Part shown: one piece after another, positions 1 through 8,789 of the stretch
Position numbering within the stretch: the stretch's first letter is position 1
Layout: every line of letters begins with the position of its first letter
Assembly: GCA_947384955.1 (NCBI GenBank)
Contig: CANDJC010000019.1
Span: 1 to 49,975, forward strand
DNA: 49,975 bases
Reading direction: 5' to 3'
Origin: an uncultured Eubacterium sp.
GTDB taxonomy: Bacteria; Bacillota; Clostridia; Lachnospirales; Lachnospiraceae
Program-made: the position numbers and the translations under genes
Notes under the pieces: model-generated
What the model was told of the DNA's origin: nothing
The model's database searches: none
The model's input: only the letters and a program-made list of their open reading frames with translations

Positions 1-73
1 CAGAAAACTTAGAACTTCCTGCTTTTTGGAAGCGGAACATCAGAAGGAAAAACTTTCTTTGTCCAGCGTCCCA
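1..73 (-). repeat. Hairpin element E0, partial (cut by window edge)
   Basis: This is the outer arm of a hairpin repeat whose other end lies outside the window. The first ~45 bases closely match the reverse complement of the left arm of element E1 (4831-5110): the inner stem with CAGAAAACTTAGAACT and the following TTTTTGGAAGCGGAACAT are nearly identical. It ends in GCGTCC, like the outer ends of E2 and E4. The orientation is therefore the same as E2. It sits immediately after the 3' end of the ABC permease gene. The function is unknown to me. Confidence 0.75.
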
Positions 74-158
74 TTCATCACCGTCCCCCTCCATTCCAGA
101 CATCCCTTTCTTTCCATCATCCACTGTCCCCCCCCCCCCTTGCTGCCCTCTCTTATAA
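74..158. other. Pyrimidine-rich flank with a 12-C homopolymer
   Basis: This short non-coding stretch lies between the permease stop codon and element E0. It is almost all C and T on the + strand and contains a run of twelve C at 128-139. C-rich flanks also lie outside E2 and E4, and G-rich ones outside E1, so the tract seems to belong to the repeat's outer flank. No terminator with a U-run was seen apart from the hairpin element. Confidence 0.5.
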
Positions 159-3023
159 TCATACCGCTTCTTCCCGCATCCACGCAAGCAGATTCTTCTC
201 TTTTTCCTTACGAAATGCGCACACCGTAAACCCCGTCACTGCCCCAGCCGCCGCCACCGCTGTCAGCAGCATAAACCCGGCTGGAATCTGAAGCGCCAGC
301 CGCCCAAACAGCGAACTCAAAACATAACGCATCCCGCAGATAAACACCGCAGATATTCCGCCAGCCGCCGCTGCCGCTTTTACAAATATCCCAAAGCATT
401 CTATCATAAGCATGCGCATCATCTGCCTGCCCGTCATTCCCGCAGATAATAAAACCGCCAGTTCTTTCCTTCGCCCGCTCATCCGTCCTCCGATAGAATT
501 GGCCAGATTCAGAAAACAGATTACCGAAGAAAGTGCCACAAAGCATGCCAGCAGAATATCCACAGCTGCCGCAATTGCTTCTCCCATTGTCTTTGCAGTG
601 TCTGCGGTGCTTTTCCTGAAAAATGAAATTCCGCTTACGGACTGCAGATATTCTGTCAGTTTTTCACTGTCTTTTGCAAATGTAATGTGAAGCGATTCCG
701 CAAGCATAAGAGACAGCTGCGCATAACCGAGCCTTTCCGCTAAGGCCTGCGCCGTCTGCTTTCCCATAATCAGCCAGGTATATTCTCCGCTGAGCGAAAC
801 ATAGTCTTTCAGCGCCTCTGCGTCCGCATATCCTGCCACAGTAAATGTCTGCGGTTCATCTTCGTCTGTTTTGTTATTATACATCGAGACAGAAAATGTT
901 TCCTTCTGATTTAATTCCGAAATATGCGCGATATCATAAAACAGGTATCTGTCCGGCTCTCCGCCTTCGAAACGTGTATTATCCGTGGAAAGCTCCGCCA
1001 CATCTGCAATCAGGACAGCTGTTTTCGTTTTATCGGTTAAAAGACCCCTGTCTGCCCCGCATCGCTGCGCAATCTGATTTAACGCGGCATCATCAACCGC
1101 CAGAATGCATACACTGCCAGAAGTGTTTGTGAAATAGCTGTCTGTGATTTCTTTTTCTGTCATCTGCTTTCCTACAAACGCTTTTGCAATATCCATCCTT
1201 GCATCCAGATATTCCCGGCTGTAAAACGAATCCTGATATCCAATGTTTCCGCACCAGATTCCTGTATACCATTCCTTTATATCCAGCACCTTTTCGCTGC
1301 TTTCCAGTTCCTTTTTTATCTCCTGAAACCGCAGTCTGTTTCCCTGTGCGCCGCCCTCTTCGCTCATCTCCGCATGCGACAAATCTGACACAATGCCCTC
1401 ATTTTCTTTTAGATTTGTTTCCATTAAATAAGTATTTCCCGTTTTTTTGTCCAGAATCATGTGTATGGTATCTGCTCCGAAAGCCGTCACTGTCAAAATG
1501 ACCATGAAAACAATCAGGGAAATGCAGACGCTGCGGTTTTTCCTTCTCTGACGCCTGATGGATGCGAAGGCCAGCATTTTTTCTGCCCCGTGTTTCTGGC
1601 AGTCAAAGCGGCTGATGGGAAATGTTTTGTTTTTTCTTTTGCGGCTTTCATTCCCCCGGATGCTTTCCACCGCACCGATTTTTCCAATTTTTGCAGCGGG
1701 AAGGAGCACGGAAAGCAGTACGGTCAGCACGCTTGCCAGAACCGCTGCCGCAAGTCCTTTCCAGGAGATTTGAAGCGTTATGGGGATATTTTCTGTCAGA
1801 AAACCATCTGCTGATATAAATTTTTCCAAAAACGGCTTTAACATGACCATCCCGCCGTAAATGACGGCAAACCCCGTAAGTATTCCGGCGGGTATCGCAA
1901 AAAACAGCAGGCAGAACGCCTCATAATAAATACTGCTGCGCCGCTGCTTTGCCGTCGCGCCGACAGATGACAGCAGTCCCAGATACATGCACCGCTCCTG
2001 AAAGGATAACTGAAATACATTATAAATCAGTATCACAGATGCCGACGCAGTCAGCACAACGAAAAACACCGTCATCAGCATTACCATCCGGTTCATTGTA
2101 CTGTCAGAAGAATTTCCTTCAAATGCCATATAATAGTCATTGGCGTCCACCTGTTCGCTTCCTGCAATTTCCTCCAGCTGCGGAGCAATCACCGCCGGGG
2201 CATGTTCGAAGTCAATCAGCATCGTAAGATTTCTGATATCTTTATCTGTAAGCGTATCCGCATCCAGCAGCGTCAGCGCCGTATACCCCGCCCCGTCCTG
2301 TTTTTCCGAAACCGGTATCTCCATAAACCCGGTTACTGTATACACATCACTCTTTCCTGTCATCTCTTTATTCATCCGAAAATCCTGATTCGGCTCAAAA
2401 TAAGGAAACTGTTCCGGCGCCTCCACGGTCTGTCCCGGTGAAATTTCCAGAAAATTGTAATTCGGAAATACGATTTTTTCGGTTTTTTCTTTTGTATTTT
2501 TCCTAAGTCCGGTAATTGTCCGATGAAAAAATTCTGCTTCTATCGTATCTCCAATCTGAATCCCGGAGCCGTCCGTAAGACACGCGCTGCTTAAAATTAT
2601 TTCATGAGGATTCTGCGGCAGGCGGCCCTCTGTCAGCTTTACCCGGTACCAGTCAAAGCATTTTTCCCCGTAGGCTTTGACATTCAGATACGGCCGTTTT
2701 TCATTCGCTGTCTGCGCAAACTCTGTCATGCCCAGAACTGCCGACTGCTCCATTTCCTTAATATAACCCAGATTTTCAATCTGTTCCTTTATTCTGCCAT
2801 CCGCCTCATACACTGCATAATGCCATTTTCCTTCCCGTACAGAAGCCGCCTCCTTCAAAAATGCGACCGCCGTATCCTTTCCGACAAATACGCAGGTCAT
2901 TAAAAGCACCATAAATACAATGCCCGCATACGTGGTAAACGTTCTTTTTTTATGAAACATCATATACTGATACGTAACATAATGCACAATATTTACTTTC
3001 CCTGCAAATCCTTTTTTTCTCAT
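159..3023 (-). CDS. ABC transporter permease, FtsX/MacB type
   Basis: The 954-aa protein has the architecture of a two-FtsX-domain permease. There is one membrane segment near residues 30-50, a large extracytoplasmic region, a three-helix FtsX block around 315-450, a second extracytoplasmic region, and a final three-helix block near the C-terminus. Such permeases pair with a LolD/BceA-like ATPase and export lipids, peptides or antibiotics, or act mechanically on the envelope; the substrate cannot be read here. The start overlaps the stop of the upstream ATPase gene by 4 bp, so the two are translationally coupled. The family call is firm. No histidine kinase or response regulator is adjacent, so a Bce-type resistance role is not shown. 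Confidence 0.9.
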   Translation of the reverse strand: MRKKGFAGKVNIVHYVTYQYMMFHKKRTFTTYAGIVFMVLLMTCVFVGKDTAVAFLKEAASVREGKWHYAVYEADGRIKEQIENLGYIKEMEQSAVLGMTEFAQTANEKRPYLNVKAYGEKCFDWYRVKLTEGRLPQNPHEIILSSACLTDGSGIQIGDTIEAEFFHRTITGLRKNTKEKTEKIVFPNYNFLEISPGQTVEAPEQFPYFEPNQDFRMNKEMTGKSDVYTVTGFMEIPVSEKQDGAGYTALTLLDADTLTDKDIRNLTMLIDFEHAPAVIAPQLEEIAGSEQVDANDYYMAFEGNSSDSTMNRMVMLMTVFFVVLTASASVILIYNVFQLSFQERCMYLGLLSSVGATAKQRRSSIYYEAFCLLFFAIPAGILTGFAVIYGGMVMLKPFLEKFISADGFLTENIPITLQISWKGLAAAVLASVLTVLLSVLLPAAKIGKIGAVESIRGNESRKRKNKTFPISRFDCQKHGAEKMLAFASIRRQRRKNRSVCISLIVFMVILTVTAFGADTIHMILDKKTGNTYLMETNLKENEGIVSDLSHAEMSEEGGAQGNRLRFQEIKKELESSEKVLDIKEWYTGIWCGNIGYQDSFYSREYLDARMDIAKAFVGKQMTEKEITDSYFTNTSGSVCILAVDDAALNQIAQRCGADRGLLTDKTKTAVLIADVAELSTDNTRFEGGEPDRYLFYDIAHISELNQKETFSVSMYNNKTDEDEPQTFTVAGYADAEALKDYVSLSGEYTWLIMGKQTAQALAERLGYAQLSLMLAESLHITFAKDSEKLTEYLQSVSGISFFRKSTADTAKTMGEAIAAAVDILLACFVALSSVICFLNLANSIGGRMSGRRKELAVLLSAGMTGRQMMRMLMIECFGIFVKAAAAAGGISAVFICGMRYVLSSLFGRLALQIPAGFMLLTAVAAAGAVTGFTVCAFRKEKEKNLLAWMREEAV

Positions 3024-3718
3024 ACGCCGCCTCCCAGTACCCGGATACGCTCGTCTAACGTAATGTGCCCGTCTTCCATATAAAGCATGCGGTCTGCCTG
3101 GACTGCGATGCTTTCATCATGTGTAATCAGAATCAGCGTCTGCTTCTGTTTCTGATTGGATTCCTTTAAGATTCTGATAATTTCCGCGCCGTTTTTCCGG
3201 TCCAGGTTTCCTGTAGGCTCATCCGCTAACAGAATTGCCGGATGATTAAACAAAGCCCTCCCAATCGATACCCGCTGCTGCTGCCCTCCGGAAAGCTGGC
3301 CCGGCAGATGATTCCTGCGGTTTGAAAGCCCCATCTGCTCTACAATAAAATCCAGCCTCTCCTGATTCATTTTCCTTCCGTCCAGTAAATGCGGCAGTAC
3401 AATATTTTCATCTACATTTAATACCGGCAGAAGGTTATAAAACTGATATACCAGCCCAATCTGGCGTCTTCTGAAAATCGCCAGCCTGTCCTGCGAAAGA
3501 GCGTGAATATCCGTATCCCCTATCAAGACCCGGCCTCCTGACGGCCTGTCTACGCCTCCTATCATATGCAGCAGCGTAGACTTACCGCTTCCAGACGGCC
3601 CGACAATCGAGACAAACTCCCCCTTTTCCACTTCAAAAGAGACATCGTCAAGCGCTTTTACACAATTATCCCCGTCTCCATATATTTTTGTAAGATGCTC
3701 ACAGCGTAATATGTTCAT
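3020..3718 (-). CDS. ABC transporter ATP-binding protein
   Basis: This 232-aa ATPase of the LolD/MacB/BceA class energises the FtsX permease encoded directly downstream. Walker A (GPSGSGKST) lies at about residues 40-48, the signature LSGGQQQR at about 142-149, and Walker B with its glutamate (LLADEPTGNLD) follows, then the H-loop (LITHD). The length is typical for the family. The start is preceded by a purine-rich AAAGGAAAA site. It overlaps the permease start by 4 bp. The gene diverges from the CPBP protease gene at 3937 with about 220 bp between. I could not pick a convincing promoter for this gene in that gap. Confidence 0.93.
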   Translation of the reverse strand: MNILRCEHLTKIYGDGDNCVKALDDVSFEVEKGEFVSIVGPSGSGKSTLLHMIGGVDRPSGGRVLIGDTDIHALSQDRLAIFRRRQIGLVYQFYNLLPVLNVDENIVLPHLLDGRKMNQERLDFIVEQMGLSNRRNHLPGQLSGGQQQRVSIGRALFNHPAILLADEPTGNLDRKNGAEIIRILKESNQKQKQTLILITHDESIAVQADRMLYMEDGHITLDERIRVLGGGV

Positions 3719-3877
3719 GGCTTTTCCTTTCTTTCTGCTTTTTTGCAGCAGTTTCTGATAACCTGTCAGACTGCTTCGTTTCTGTAAAGCAAGGTAACTG
3801 CTTCAAGTATATGCTAACAAAGATATATGACTCCTGCGTGAAAATGTAAGTGACAGTTTTGTCATTTAAAAACCTAT

Positions 3878-3906
3878 TTGCTTTTCTGCATATTTTGAGC
3901 TAAAAT
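3878..3906 (+). promoter_or_regulatory. Probable sigma-A promoter for the CPBP gene
   Basis: TTGCTT at 3878-3883 is followed by a 17-nt spacer and TAAAAT at 3901-3906. The start codon of the protease gene lies 30 bp downstream behind a CAGGAGG ribosome binding site. The -35 box is imperfect, so this rests on spacing and position. Confidence 0.5.
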
Positions 3907-3936
3907 AAACTATACCATTTCAGGAGGAAAATAATC

Positions 3937-4791
3937 ATGAAAAAAATCCGCTGTATTTTGTTTTGTCTGCTGCCTGTTATTATTACGATTGTGTTACAGA
4001 TACTCACCAGTATTCCTGTCTGCGGGATTACTGTGATTGCTGCTGTTTTAAAAAATTACCACCGCAAAATGCCGCTCAGTGAAGCACTCAATGACCTTTT
4101 ATCCCTCTGGTCTTCCAGTTCTTTTATTATCGGGGTATCTATGATTTATGCCATCGCAGCCCTTGTCCTATTCGGTTTCTGGTACCGGAAAAAAATAGCT
4201 GCGGACCAGGAGCTGGTTCCCGTTAAATATGCATTTAATATCCAGATTGTTTCGTCGCTGTTTCTGCTTGCAGTCGGACTTCAGTATGTCGTTCAGTATC
4301 TGATGAGTTTTATCGGCGCACTCCGCCCGGACTGGATGCAGGCTTATGCGGACTTATCTGATTCCGCTGGATTTGGCTCCATGTCGCCGCTGATGCTTCT
4401 GTATTCCTGCATCATTGCACCTGTTTCAGAAGAACTGATTTTCCGCGGAGTAACTCTTGGTTATGCAAAAAAATCCCTGTCCGCGGCCGCAGCTGTCTGC
4501 CTGCAGGCTGTTTTATTTGGTGTGTTTCATATGAATATTATTCAGGGGATTTATGCCGCCTTTCTGGGACTCTTTTTAGGATATATCTGCGAGGCTGGCG
4601 GAACGATTGCGGTTTCTATGCTGTTTCATGCTTTTTTTAATCTGTGCGGGTCGTTGTTTAATCCGTATATGTATTACCATATGGAACAGCCGTTCTTTTT
4701 TATGCTCTGGCTGACTGTGGGAGTGCTGCTGACGTATGCGGGTATTTTTTTGTTTCAGAGCGGGACGGAGATGAGGGATGAGAGGGACTGA
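3937..4791 (+). CDS. CPBP-family intramembrane metalloprotease
   Basis: The 284-aa polytopic membrane protein carries the CAAX-protease/bacteriocin-processing (CPBP, Abi) signature. Motif 1 is EELIFR with E165, E166 and R170. Motif 2 is FGVFHMN with H198. A third His/Asn helix (LFHAFFN) lies around residue 232. These residues form the metal-binding active site in the family. Members process prenylated or small peptides and are often linked to bacteriocin immunity; the substrate is unknown here. Predicted helices run through most of the protein. The start follows CAGGAGG with a 9-nt gap. It is divergent from the ABC exporter, and both genes lie between inverted copies of the hairpin element, so they may travel together. 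Confidence 0.88.
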   Translation: MKKIRCILFCLLPVIITIVLQILTSIPVCGITVIAAVLKNYHRKMPLSEALNDLLSLWSSSSFIIGVSMIYAIAALVLFGFWYRKKIAADQELVPVKYAFNIQIVSSLFLLAVGLQYVVQYLMSFIGALRPDWMQAYADLSDSAGFGSMSPLMLLYSCIIAPVSEELIFRGVTLGYAKKSLSAAAAVCLQAVLFGVFHMNIIQGIYAAFLGLFLGYICEAGGTIAVSMLFHAFFNLCGSLFNPYMYYHMEQPFFFMLWLTVGVLLTYAGIFLFQSGTEMRDERD

Positions 4792-4800
4792 GGGATGAAC

Positions 4801-4830
4801 TGGGGGGGGTGGGGGATTGGCTGAATGGAC
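4801..4830 (+). other. G-rich tract at the 5' edge of element E1
   Basis: Eight G, one T and five G lie at 4802-4815, 10 bp after the protease stop. The tract ends in GGAC directly before the GCCGG start of E1. It is the counterpart of the C-rich flanks outside E0, E2 and E4, and it could form a quadruplex-like structure on one strand. Confidence 0.5.
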
Positions 4831-5110
4831 GCCGGATGGAGCAATTTTTTCCCTGGTATGTTCCGCTTCCAAAAAGCAGGCAGTTCTAAGTTTTCTGCAT
4901 TCAGGCTGTGGCTGCGGACGGACCGGCGCCTGATGCCCTGGCGTTTCTGGCTGCTGTAAGCAGTGGCATTGGCAGGCGCCTTTTGGGGACTTCAGGGTTT
5001 TATCGGGTGGTAGGACGTGAGTCCCCAAATCCTGGGTATTGAGCAGAAAACTAAGAACTGCCAGCTTTTTTCCAGAGTCACATACCAGGGAAAAAATTGC
5101 TCCATCCGGC
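4831..5110 (+). repeat. Hairpin element E1 (280 bp, perfect 31-bp terminal stem)
   Basis: The outer arms 4831-4861 and 5080-5110 are perfect reverse complements over 31 bp, starting GCCGGATGGAGC. Inside lies a second stem: a left arm around 4870-4898 containing GTTCTAAGTTTTCTGC and a right arm around 5043-5070 containing GCAGAAAACTAAGAAC. The core folds into two further hairpins: GGCGCCTG at 4925-4932 with CAGGCGCC at 4973-4980, and GGGGACT at 4985-4991 with AGTCCCC at 5020-5026. The design resembles a MITE or a structured RNA. No ORF of credible coding character lies inside. It follows the 3' end of the protease gene. Confidence 0.85.
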
Positions 5111-5413
5111 TGATTTTGACTGAATTTACGTTTAGGATGATTTGCAGCATTTTGATAGTTTTGATGCTTTTCATATAATGCTTTTGATGCTATTATACTA
5201 TTGATACTTTTATGGTTTTGAGGTTTTGAGTTTTTGTTTTTTTGTTTTTTTGTTTTTGGAAACAATCGACACTGCTTTAACACTAAATAGCTGTCGCTGG
5301 GAGGTTAATTTTACCCACTGTATACATTTGCAGCTAAATCATTTTTTACTATGCGGCTTTACTAATTTATTTAACATACAGCCAGCACTAAAACGTAAAT
5401 TCATCCACTGTCA
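5111..5413. other. AT-rich spacer between E1 and E2
   Basis: This is a 303-bp non-coding stretch. Its two ends are related as an inverted repeat: GAATTTACGTTTAGG near 5116 matches the reverse complement of the ACTAAAACGTAAATTC near 5385. The middle is AT-rich, with reiterated TTTTGATGCT-like and TTTTTGT units around 5150-5260. I see no gene, tRNA or convincing promoter. Confidence 0.7.
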
Positions 5414-5696
5414 GCCGGAGGGAGGAGATGTTTCCTTTCTGATGTGACTTTTGCGGAAAGCTGGAAGTTCTTAACTTTCTGCCCAGTACCCAGGATTTGG
5501 GGACTCACGTCCTACCGCCCGATAAAACCCTGAAGTCCCCAAAAGGCGCCTGCCAGTGCCACTGCTTACAGCAGCCAGCAGCGCCAGGGCATCAGGCGCC
5601 GGTCCGTCCGTCTGCATAATCCCTGACGCAGAAAGTTTAGAACTTCCAGTTTTCCGCAAACGGAACATCAGAAAGGAAACATCTCCTCCCTCCGGC
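5414..5696 (-). repeat. Hairpin element E2 (283 bp, perfect 32-bp terminal stem)
   Basis: The outer arms 5414-5445 and 5665-5696 are perfect reverse complements over 32 bp. Their sequence (GCCGGAGGGAGG...) differs from that of E1. The core from about 5490 to 5605 is nearly identical to the E1 core in inverted orientation, including the GGCGCC and GGGGACT hairpins. E1 and E2 therefore form a head-to-head pair. The contrast between a conserved core and outer stems that changed while staying perfectly paired is the key observation. Confidence 0.85.
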
Positions 5697-6005
5697 GTCC
5701 GTCATTCACACACCCTTCCCCTGCACAGCCAGCATTTCCCCTCCCCTGCACAGTTCGTAATCCCCCTTGCACAGTCCGCATTCCCCAAATGTCATGAATA
5801 GCCCCCAAACTCCCCCGCAAAACTGTTAAGCATTTCCCAAAATCTTCCGATAAACTACTTAGTACAAGGATTGTAACAGCATGTCACGAAAACCACGGAC
5901 GGTATGTAATTTAGGCATCCAGCTTAAATTGTATGCCGTTTTTTGTGTACATCCGGATACATCCCCTTTCATTCCAGCTGTTTATTATTAAGGAGGTTTG
6001 AGTTT
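5697..6005. other. Intergenic region with C-rich direct repeats
   Basis: The first ~110 bp are C-rich and contain three imperfect copies of a CCCCTGCACAG-type motif near 5717, 5747 and 5772, spaced about 27-30 bp apart. The rest is AT-richer and should hold the promoter of the gene at 6006, but no pair of boxes is convincing. A clear ribosome binding site, AAGGAGG, precedes the start at 6006. Confidence 0.45.
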
Positions 6006-7070
6006 ATGATTATTCAGTCAAGCGCTGTAAAAATGAATTCCCAGAGAAATTACCGCTCCATATCAGCGATGAGCGGAGCCCTTGGCACAAGATTTTTAGG
6101 AAGCCTTTCCCGTTCTGCCGCTTCTTCTGCCCGCAGCACACAGAAAAAAAATAAAGACAGCGGACAAAAGCAGGAGAACCTGACGAATTCAGATGATGAT
6201 TTGATGGCACGTTTTTCCCAGAGCCGCAGCATCCGCGCGGCCGGTCTGGAAAGCAGCCGGAGTCTCAGGTCTTTGCACAAAATCCGCAGACAGTCGATTG
6301 GTTATATGCTGCATCAGATGTTTTGGGGAAGCCGCAATGTGGTCAGGGATATGGACCCTCTGTCTGCGCTGCTTTCCGATTATTCCTCTTTTTCATCTAA
6401 CAGTATGTTTCAGGCATCTGCCTCTCAAAAATACTATGAAGCGGAGCAGACCAGCTTTGCCACGCAGGGAACTGTCGTAACTGCTTCTGGCAGGGAAATT
6501 TCGTTTAACGTAGAAGTGGAGATGTCAAGGGCTTTTTATGAAGAGACTTCTGCCGTCATTGATATGAGCGCGGTGAAGCTGACAGATCCTCTTGTGATTA
6601 ATTTAGACACTGAAACTGCCTCGGTATCTGACCAGAAATTCTATTTTGACCTGGATGCAGACGGGCATCAGGAACAGATTTCCCAGCTCGGTGCCGGAAG
6701 CGGTTTTCTGGCTCTGGATAAAAACGGCGACGGTATCATTAACGATGGCAGCGAGCTGTTTGGCACTGCAAGCGGCAATGGTTTTGCGAACCTGGCGAAA
6801 TATGACCAGGATGGAAATGGCTGGATTGATGAAGCGGATGAAATATTTGATAAGCTTTTAATCTGGCAGAAGGATGAAAATGGCAAAGACATCCTGCGCG
6901 GGCTCGGCGCTGCCGGAGTCGGTGCTATTTACCTTGGAAATATTAATACGCAGTTTTCACTAAATTCTGCATCGGATAATAAAACAAATGCCATGATAAG
7001 ACAGACCGGGACATTCCTTTATGAAAACGGAACAGCCGGGACTATGCAGCAGATTGACCTGGCTCAGTAA
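6006..7070 (+). CDS. EF-hand-like calcium-binding protein, unknown role
   Basis: The start at 6006 was chosen because AAGGAGGTTTGAGTTT precedes it; an upstream in-frame ATG at 5943 has no such site. The 354-aa product has a Ser/Arg/Lys-rich N-terminal half with no signal peptide. A C-terminal domain from about residue 200 carries three Asp-rich loops: DLDADG (215-220), DKNGDG (238-243) followed by INDGSELFG, and DQDGNG (267-272). The middle loop with GSELFG is the type seen in calcium-binding domains of RTX-like and VCBS-like proteins. It likely binds calcium, but without a secretion signal or repeats the role is open. It precedes the ferritin-like gene by 21 bp, so the two probably form an operon. 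Confidence 0.75.
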   Translation: MIIQSSAVKMNSQRNYRSISAMSGALGTRFLGSLSRSAASSARSTQKKNKDSGQKQENLTNSDDDLMARFSQSRSIRAAGLESSRSLRSLHKIRRQSIGYMLHQMFWGSRNVVRDMDPLSALLSDYSSFSSNSMFQASASQKYYEAEQTSFATQGTVVTASGREISFNVEVEMSRAFYEETSAVIDMSAVKLTDPLVINLDTETASVSDQKFYFDLDADGHQEQISQLGAGSGFLALDKNGDGIINDGSELFGTASGNGFANLAKYDQDGNGWIDEADEIFDKLLIWQKDENGKDILRGLGAAGVGAIYLGNINTQFSLNSASDNKTNAMIRQTGTFLYENGTAGTMQQIDLAQ

Positions 7071-7091
7071 CATCAGGGGGAAAACAAAAAG

Positions 7092-7865
7092 ATGCTTCGT
7101 AAGAATCCTGAAAATTCACAGGACAGACCAAAACAGATTCGCCTGGAATATGCGTATGCCAGTCAGTTTACTTATGCAGACTGGCTGGATTATTTTAAAA
7201 AGAATGACAGACAGCGGCTGGAAATTTCTTTTGCGGGGGATATACTGACTGCCCGGGAACAAAAAATTATATTTCCGTCTGTCTGTTATTTCCAGCGCGG
7301 GGAACGCTCTAACGGTATGCATCTGCTAAATGCAGCGGACTGTTTTGCCAGAAGCAGCAGTCAGGCTGTTTATAAAGACTGTATCCGGTATTTTGTGAAA
7401 GAAGAAAACGTACATTCGGCATATTTGAAAACCTATATGGAGCATTATCATGTCCGCGAAAAGAATGTGGTGATTCTGGATTCTATATTCCGTTATCTTA
7501 GGAAACTGTTCGGGCTGCGGTGCGAGGTTATGGTACTTGTGACTGCTGAGATGATTGCGCTTTCTTATTACGATGCACTGATGCATGCTTCCGGTTCAAA
7601 GGCTTTAAAAAGTATCTGCAGGCAGATGCTTCAGGATGAAACTGCGCATATTTTGTTTCAGTCGTATACGCTTTCTTATTTTCCGAAAAGTATCTGGATG
7701 GATTTTTTCAGAATCATTCTGATGGAAGCTGCATCTGCCGCGGTTTGGGCTGCCTGCCACAAGGTATTTCTGGCTGGCGGCTGGACACTGAAACGTTTTT
7801 TAAGAGCAAATCTTGGCTGTTTAAAACGGTCCATTGCTTTATCAAATGCAGTTTCCGTTTCATGA
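7092..7865 (+). CDS. Ferritin-like (putative diiron) protein
   Basis: The 257-aa protein is not one I can name. Its residue pattern fits a four-helix diiron carboxylate fold: E105-x-x-H108 in the context of EENVH, E153 in a hydrophobic helix, and E183-x-x-H186 in DETAH, with E71 as a possible fourth-helix ligand. A similar E, ExxH, E, ExxH series is found in AurF-like oxygenases and other ferritin-like families. The C-terminal part from about residue 200 is hydrophobic and may associate with the membrane. The start follows CAGGGGGAAA. It sits 21 bp after the EF-hand-like gene and is followed by a strong terminator. An oxygenase or an iron-handling role are both possible. Confidence 0.6.
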   Translation: MLRKNPENSQDRPKQIRLEYAYASQFTYADWLDYFKKNDRQRLEISFAGDILTAREQKIIFPSVCYFQRGERSNGMHLLNAADCFARSSSQAVYKDCIRYFVKEENVHSAYLKTYMEHYHVREKNVVILDSIFRYLRKLFGLRCEVMVLVTAEMIALSYYDALMHASGSKALKSICRQMLQDETAHILFQSYTLSYFPKSIWMDFFRIILMEAASAAVWAACHKVFLAGGWTLKRFLRANLGCLKRSIALSNAVSVS

Positions 7866-7888
7866 AGCGCAGGGGAAGAGACACTGTC

Positions 7889-7936
7889 AAAAAACTCACT
7901 CTGGCTGCTTATTCGGCAGGCCACAGTGAGTTTTTT
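7889..7936. terminator. Bidirectional rho-independent terminator
   Basis: AAAACTCACT at 7891-7900 pairs with AGTGAGTTTT at 7925-7934. The inner CTGGC/GCCA pairing and the TGC-TTATTC-GCA tip extend the hairpin. A T-run follows on the + strand and an equivalent run follows on the minus strand. It separates the convergent ferritin-like gene and tpiA. Confidence 0.85.
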
Positions 7937-8009
7937 ATCCAGCTTTGTCTTACTTTTTCAGTTTTATTTAATAATTATCTAAATATTTAGAAATTTTATC
8001 CAGATTTCA

Positions 8010-8759
8010 TTATTTATAGTTTACAATCTTTCCAAAATCGGCCTTTAAGCTTGCACCGCCAACAAGGCCGCCGTCGATATCCGGTTTTCCGAATAATTCA
8101 GCTGCATTTGCTGCATTGACAGAGCCGCCGTACTGAATGCGTACAGCGTCTGCGGTTGCCTGGTCATACATTTCTGCAATGCATGCGCGGATTGCGCCGC
8201 AGACTTCCTGTGCCTGCTCAGAGGTAGCTGTCTTTCCTGTGCCGATTGCCCAGATTGGCTCATAAGCTATGACAAGGGATGCCACTTGCTCAGCGGTAAC
8301 ATCTTTTAAGTCAGATTTAATCTGCATGCGAATCCAGTCAAGCGTAATGCCCATTTCTCTCTGCTCTAATGTCTCGCCGCAGCACAGAATCGGTGTCAGA
8401 TTGTTTTCAAGCGCCTTCTTTACTTTTTTATTTAACATTTCATCGCATTCTTTGAAATAATCACGTCTCTCTGAATGGCCGATGATAACGTATTTTACTC
8501 CTGCATCGACTAACATTTCTGCAGAAATTTCGCCTGTGTATGCGCCCTTATCTTCATAGTACATATTTTCAGCGCCGACGGACACATTGGTTCCTTTTAC
8601 TGCTTCTATAACCGGTATAATATCAATTGCCGGAACACAGTATACGACTTCTACATCATCGCTTGCTACAAGCGGTTTTAATTCTTCTGCTAATTTCACA
8701 GCCTGGCTCGGCGTCATATTCATTTTCCAGTTGCCGGCTACAATTTTCTTTCTTGCCAT
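8010..8759 (-). CDS. tpiA: Triosephosphate isomerase
   Basis: This cytoplasmic glycolytic enzyme interconverts dihydroxyacetone phosphate and glyceraldehyde 3-phosphate. The 249-aa length is standard. The substrate lysine is in GNWKMN near the N-terminus, the catalytic histidine is in IIGHSERR, and the catalytic glutamate is in [11 protein letters not shown], the flexible-loop region. The GGSVN and GGLVGGASL phosphate-binding loops are intact near the C-terminus. The start follows GAGGGAG. It is the last gene of gap-pgk-tpiA, 30 bp after pgk, and ends at a bidirectional terminator. Confidence 0.98.
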   Translation of the reverse strand: MARKKIVAGNWKMNMTPSQAVKLAEELKPLVASDDVEVVYCVPAIDIIPVIEAVKGTNVSVGAENMYYEDKGAYTGEISAEMLVDAGVKYVIIGHSERRDYFKECDEMLNKKVKKALENNLTPILCCGETLEQREMGITLDWIRMQIKSDLKDVTAEQVASLVIAYEPIWAIGTGKTATSEQAQEVCGAIRACIAEMYDQATADAVRIQYGGSVNAANAAELFGKPDIDGGLVGGASLKADFGKIVNYK

Positions 8760-8789
8760 GATAAACTCCCTCTTATGATTTTTTTACAA

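Noticed and set aside
4576-5283. 235-codon minus-strand open frame across the end of the protease gene and E1
   Set aside because: It runs antisense to the CPBP coding region, then through the hairpin element and poly-T spacer. It has no ribosome binding site, and its composition (Pro, His, Gln, Lys rich) is that of an antisense frame.
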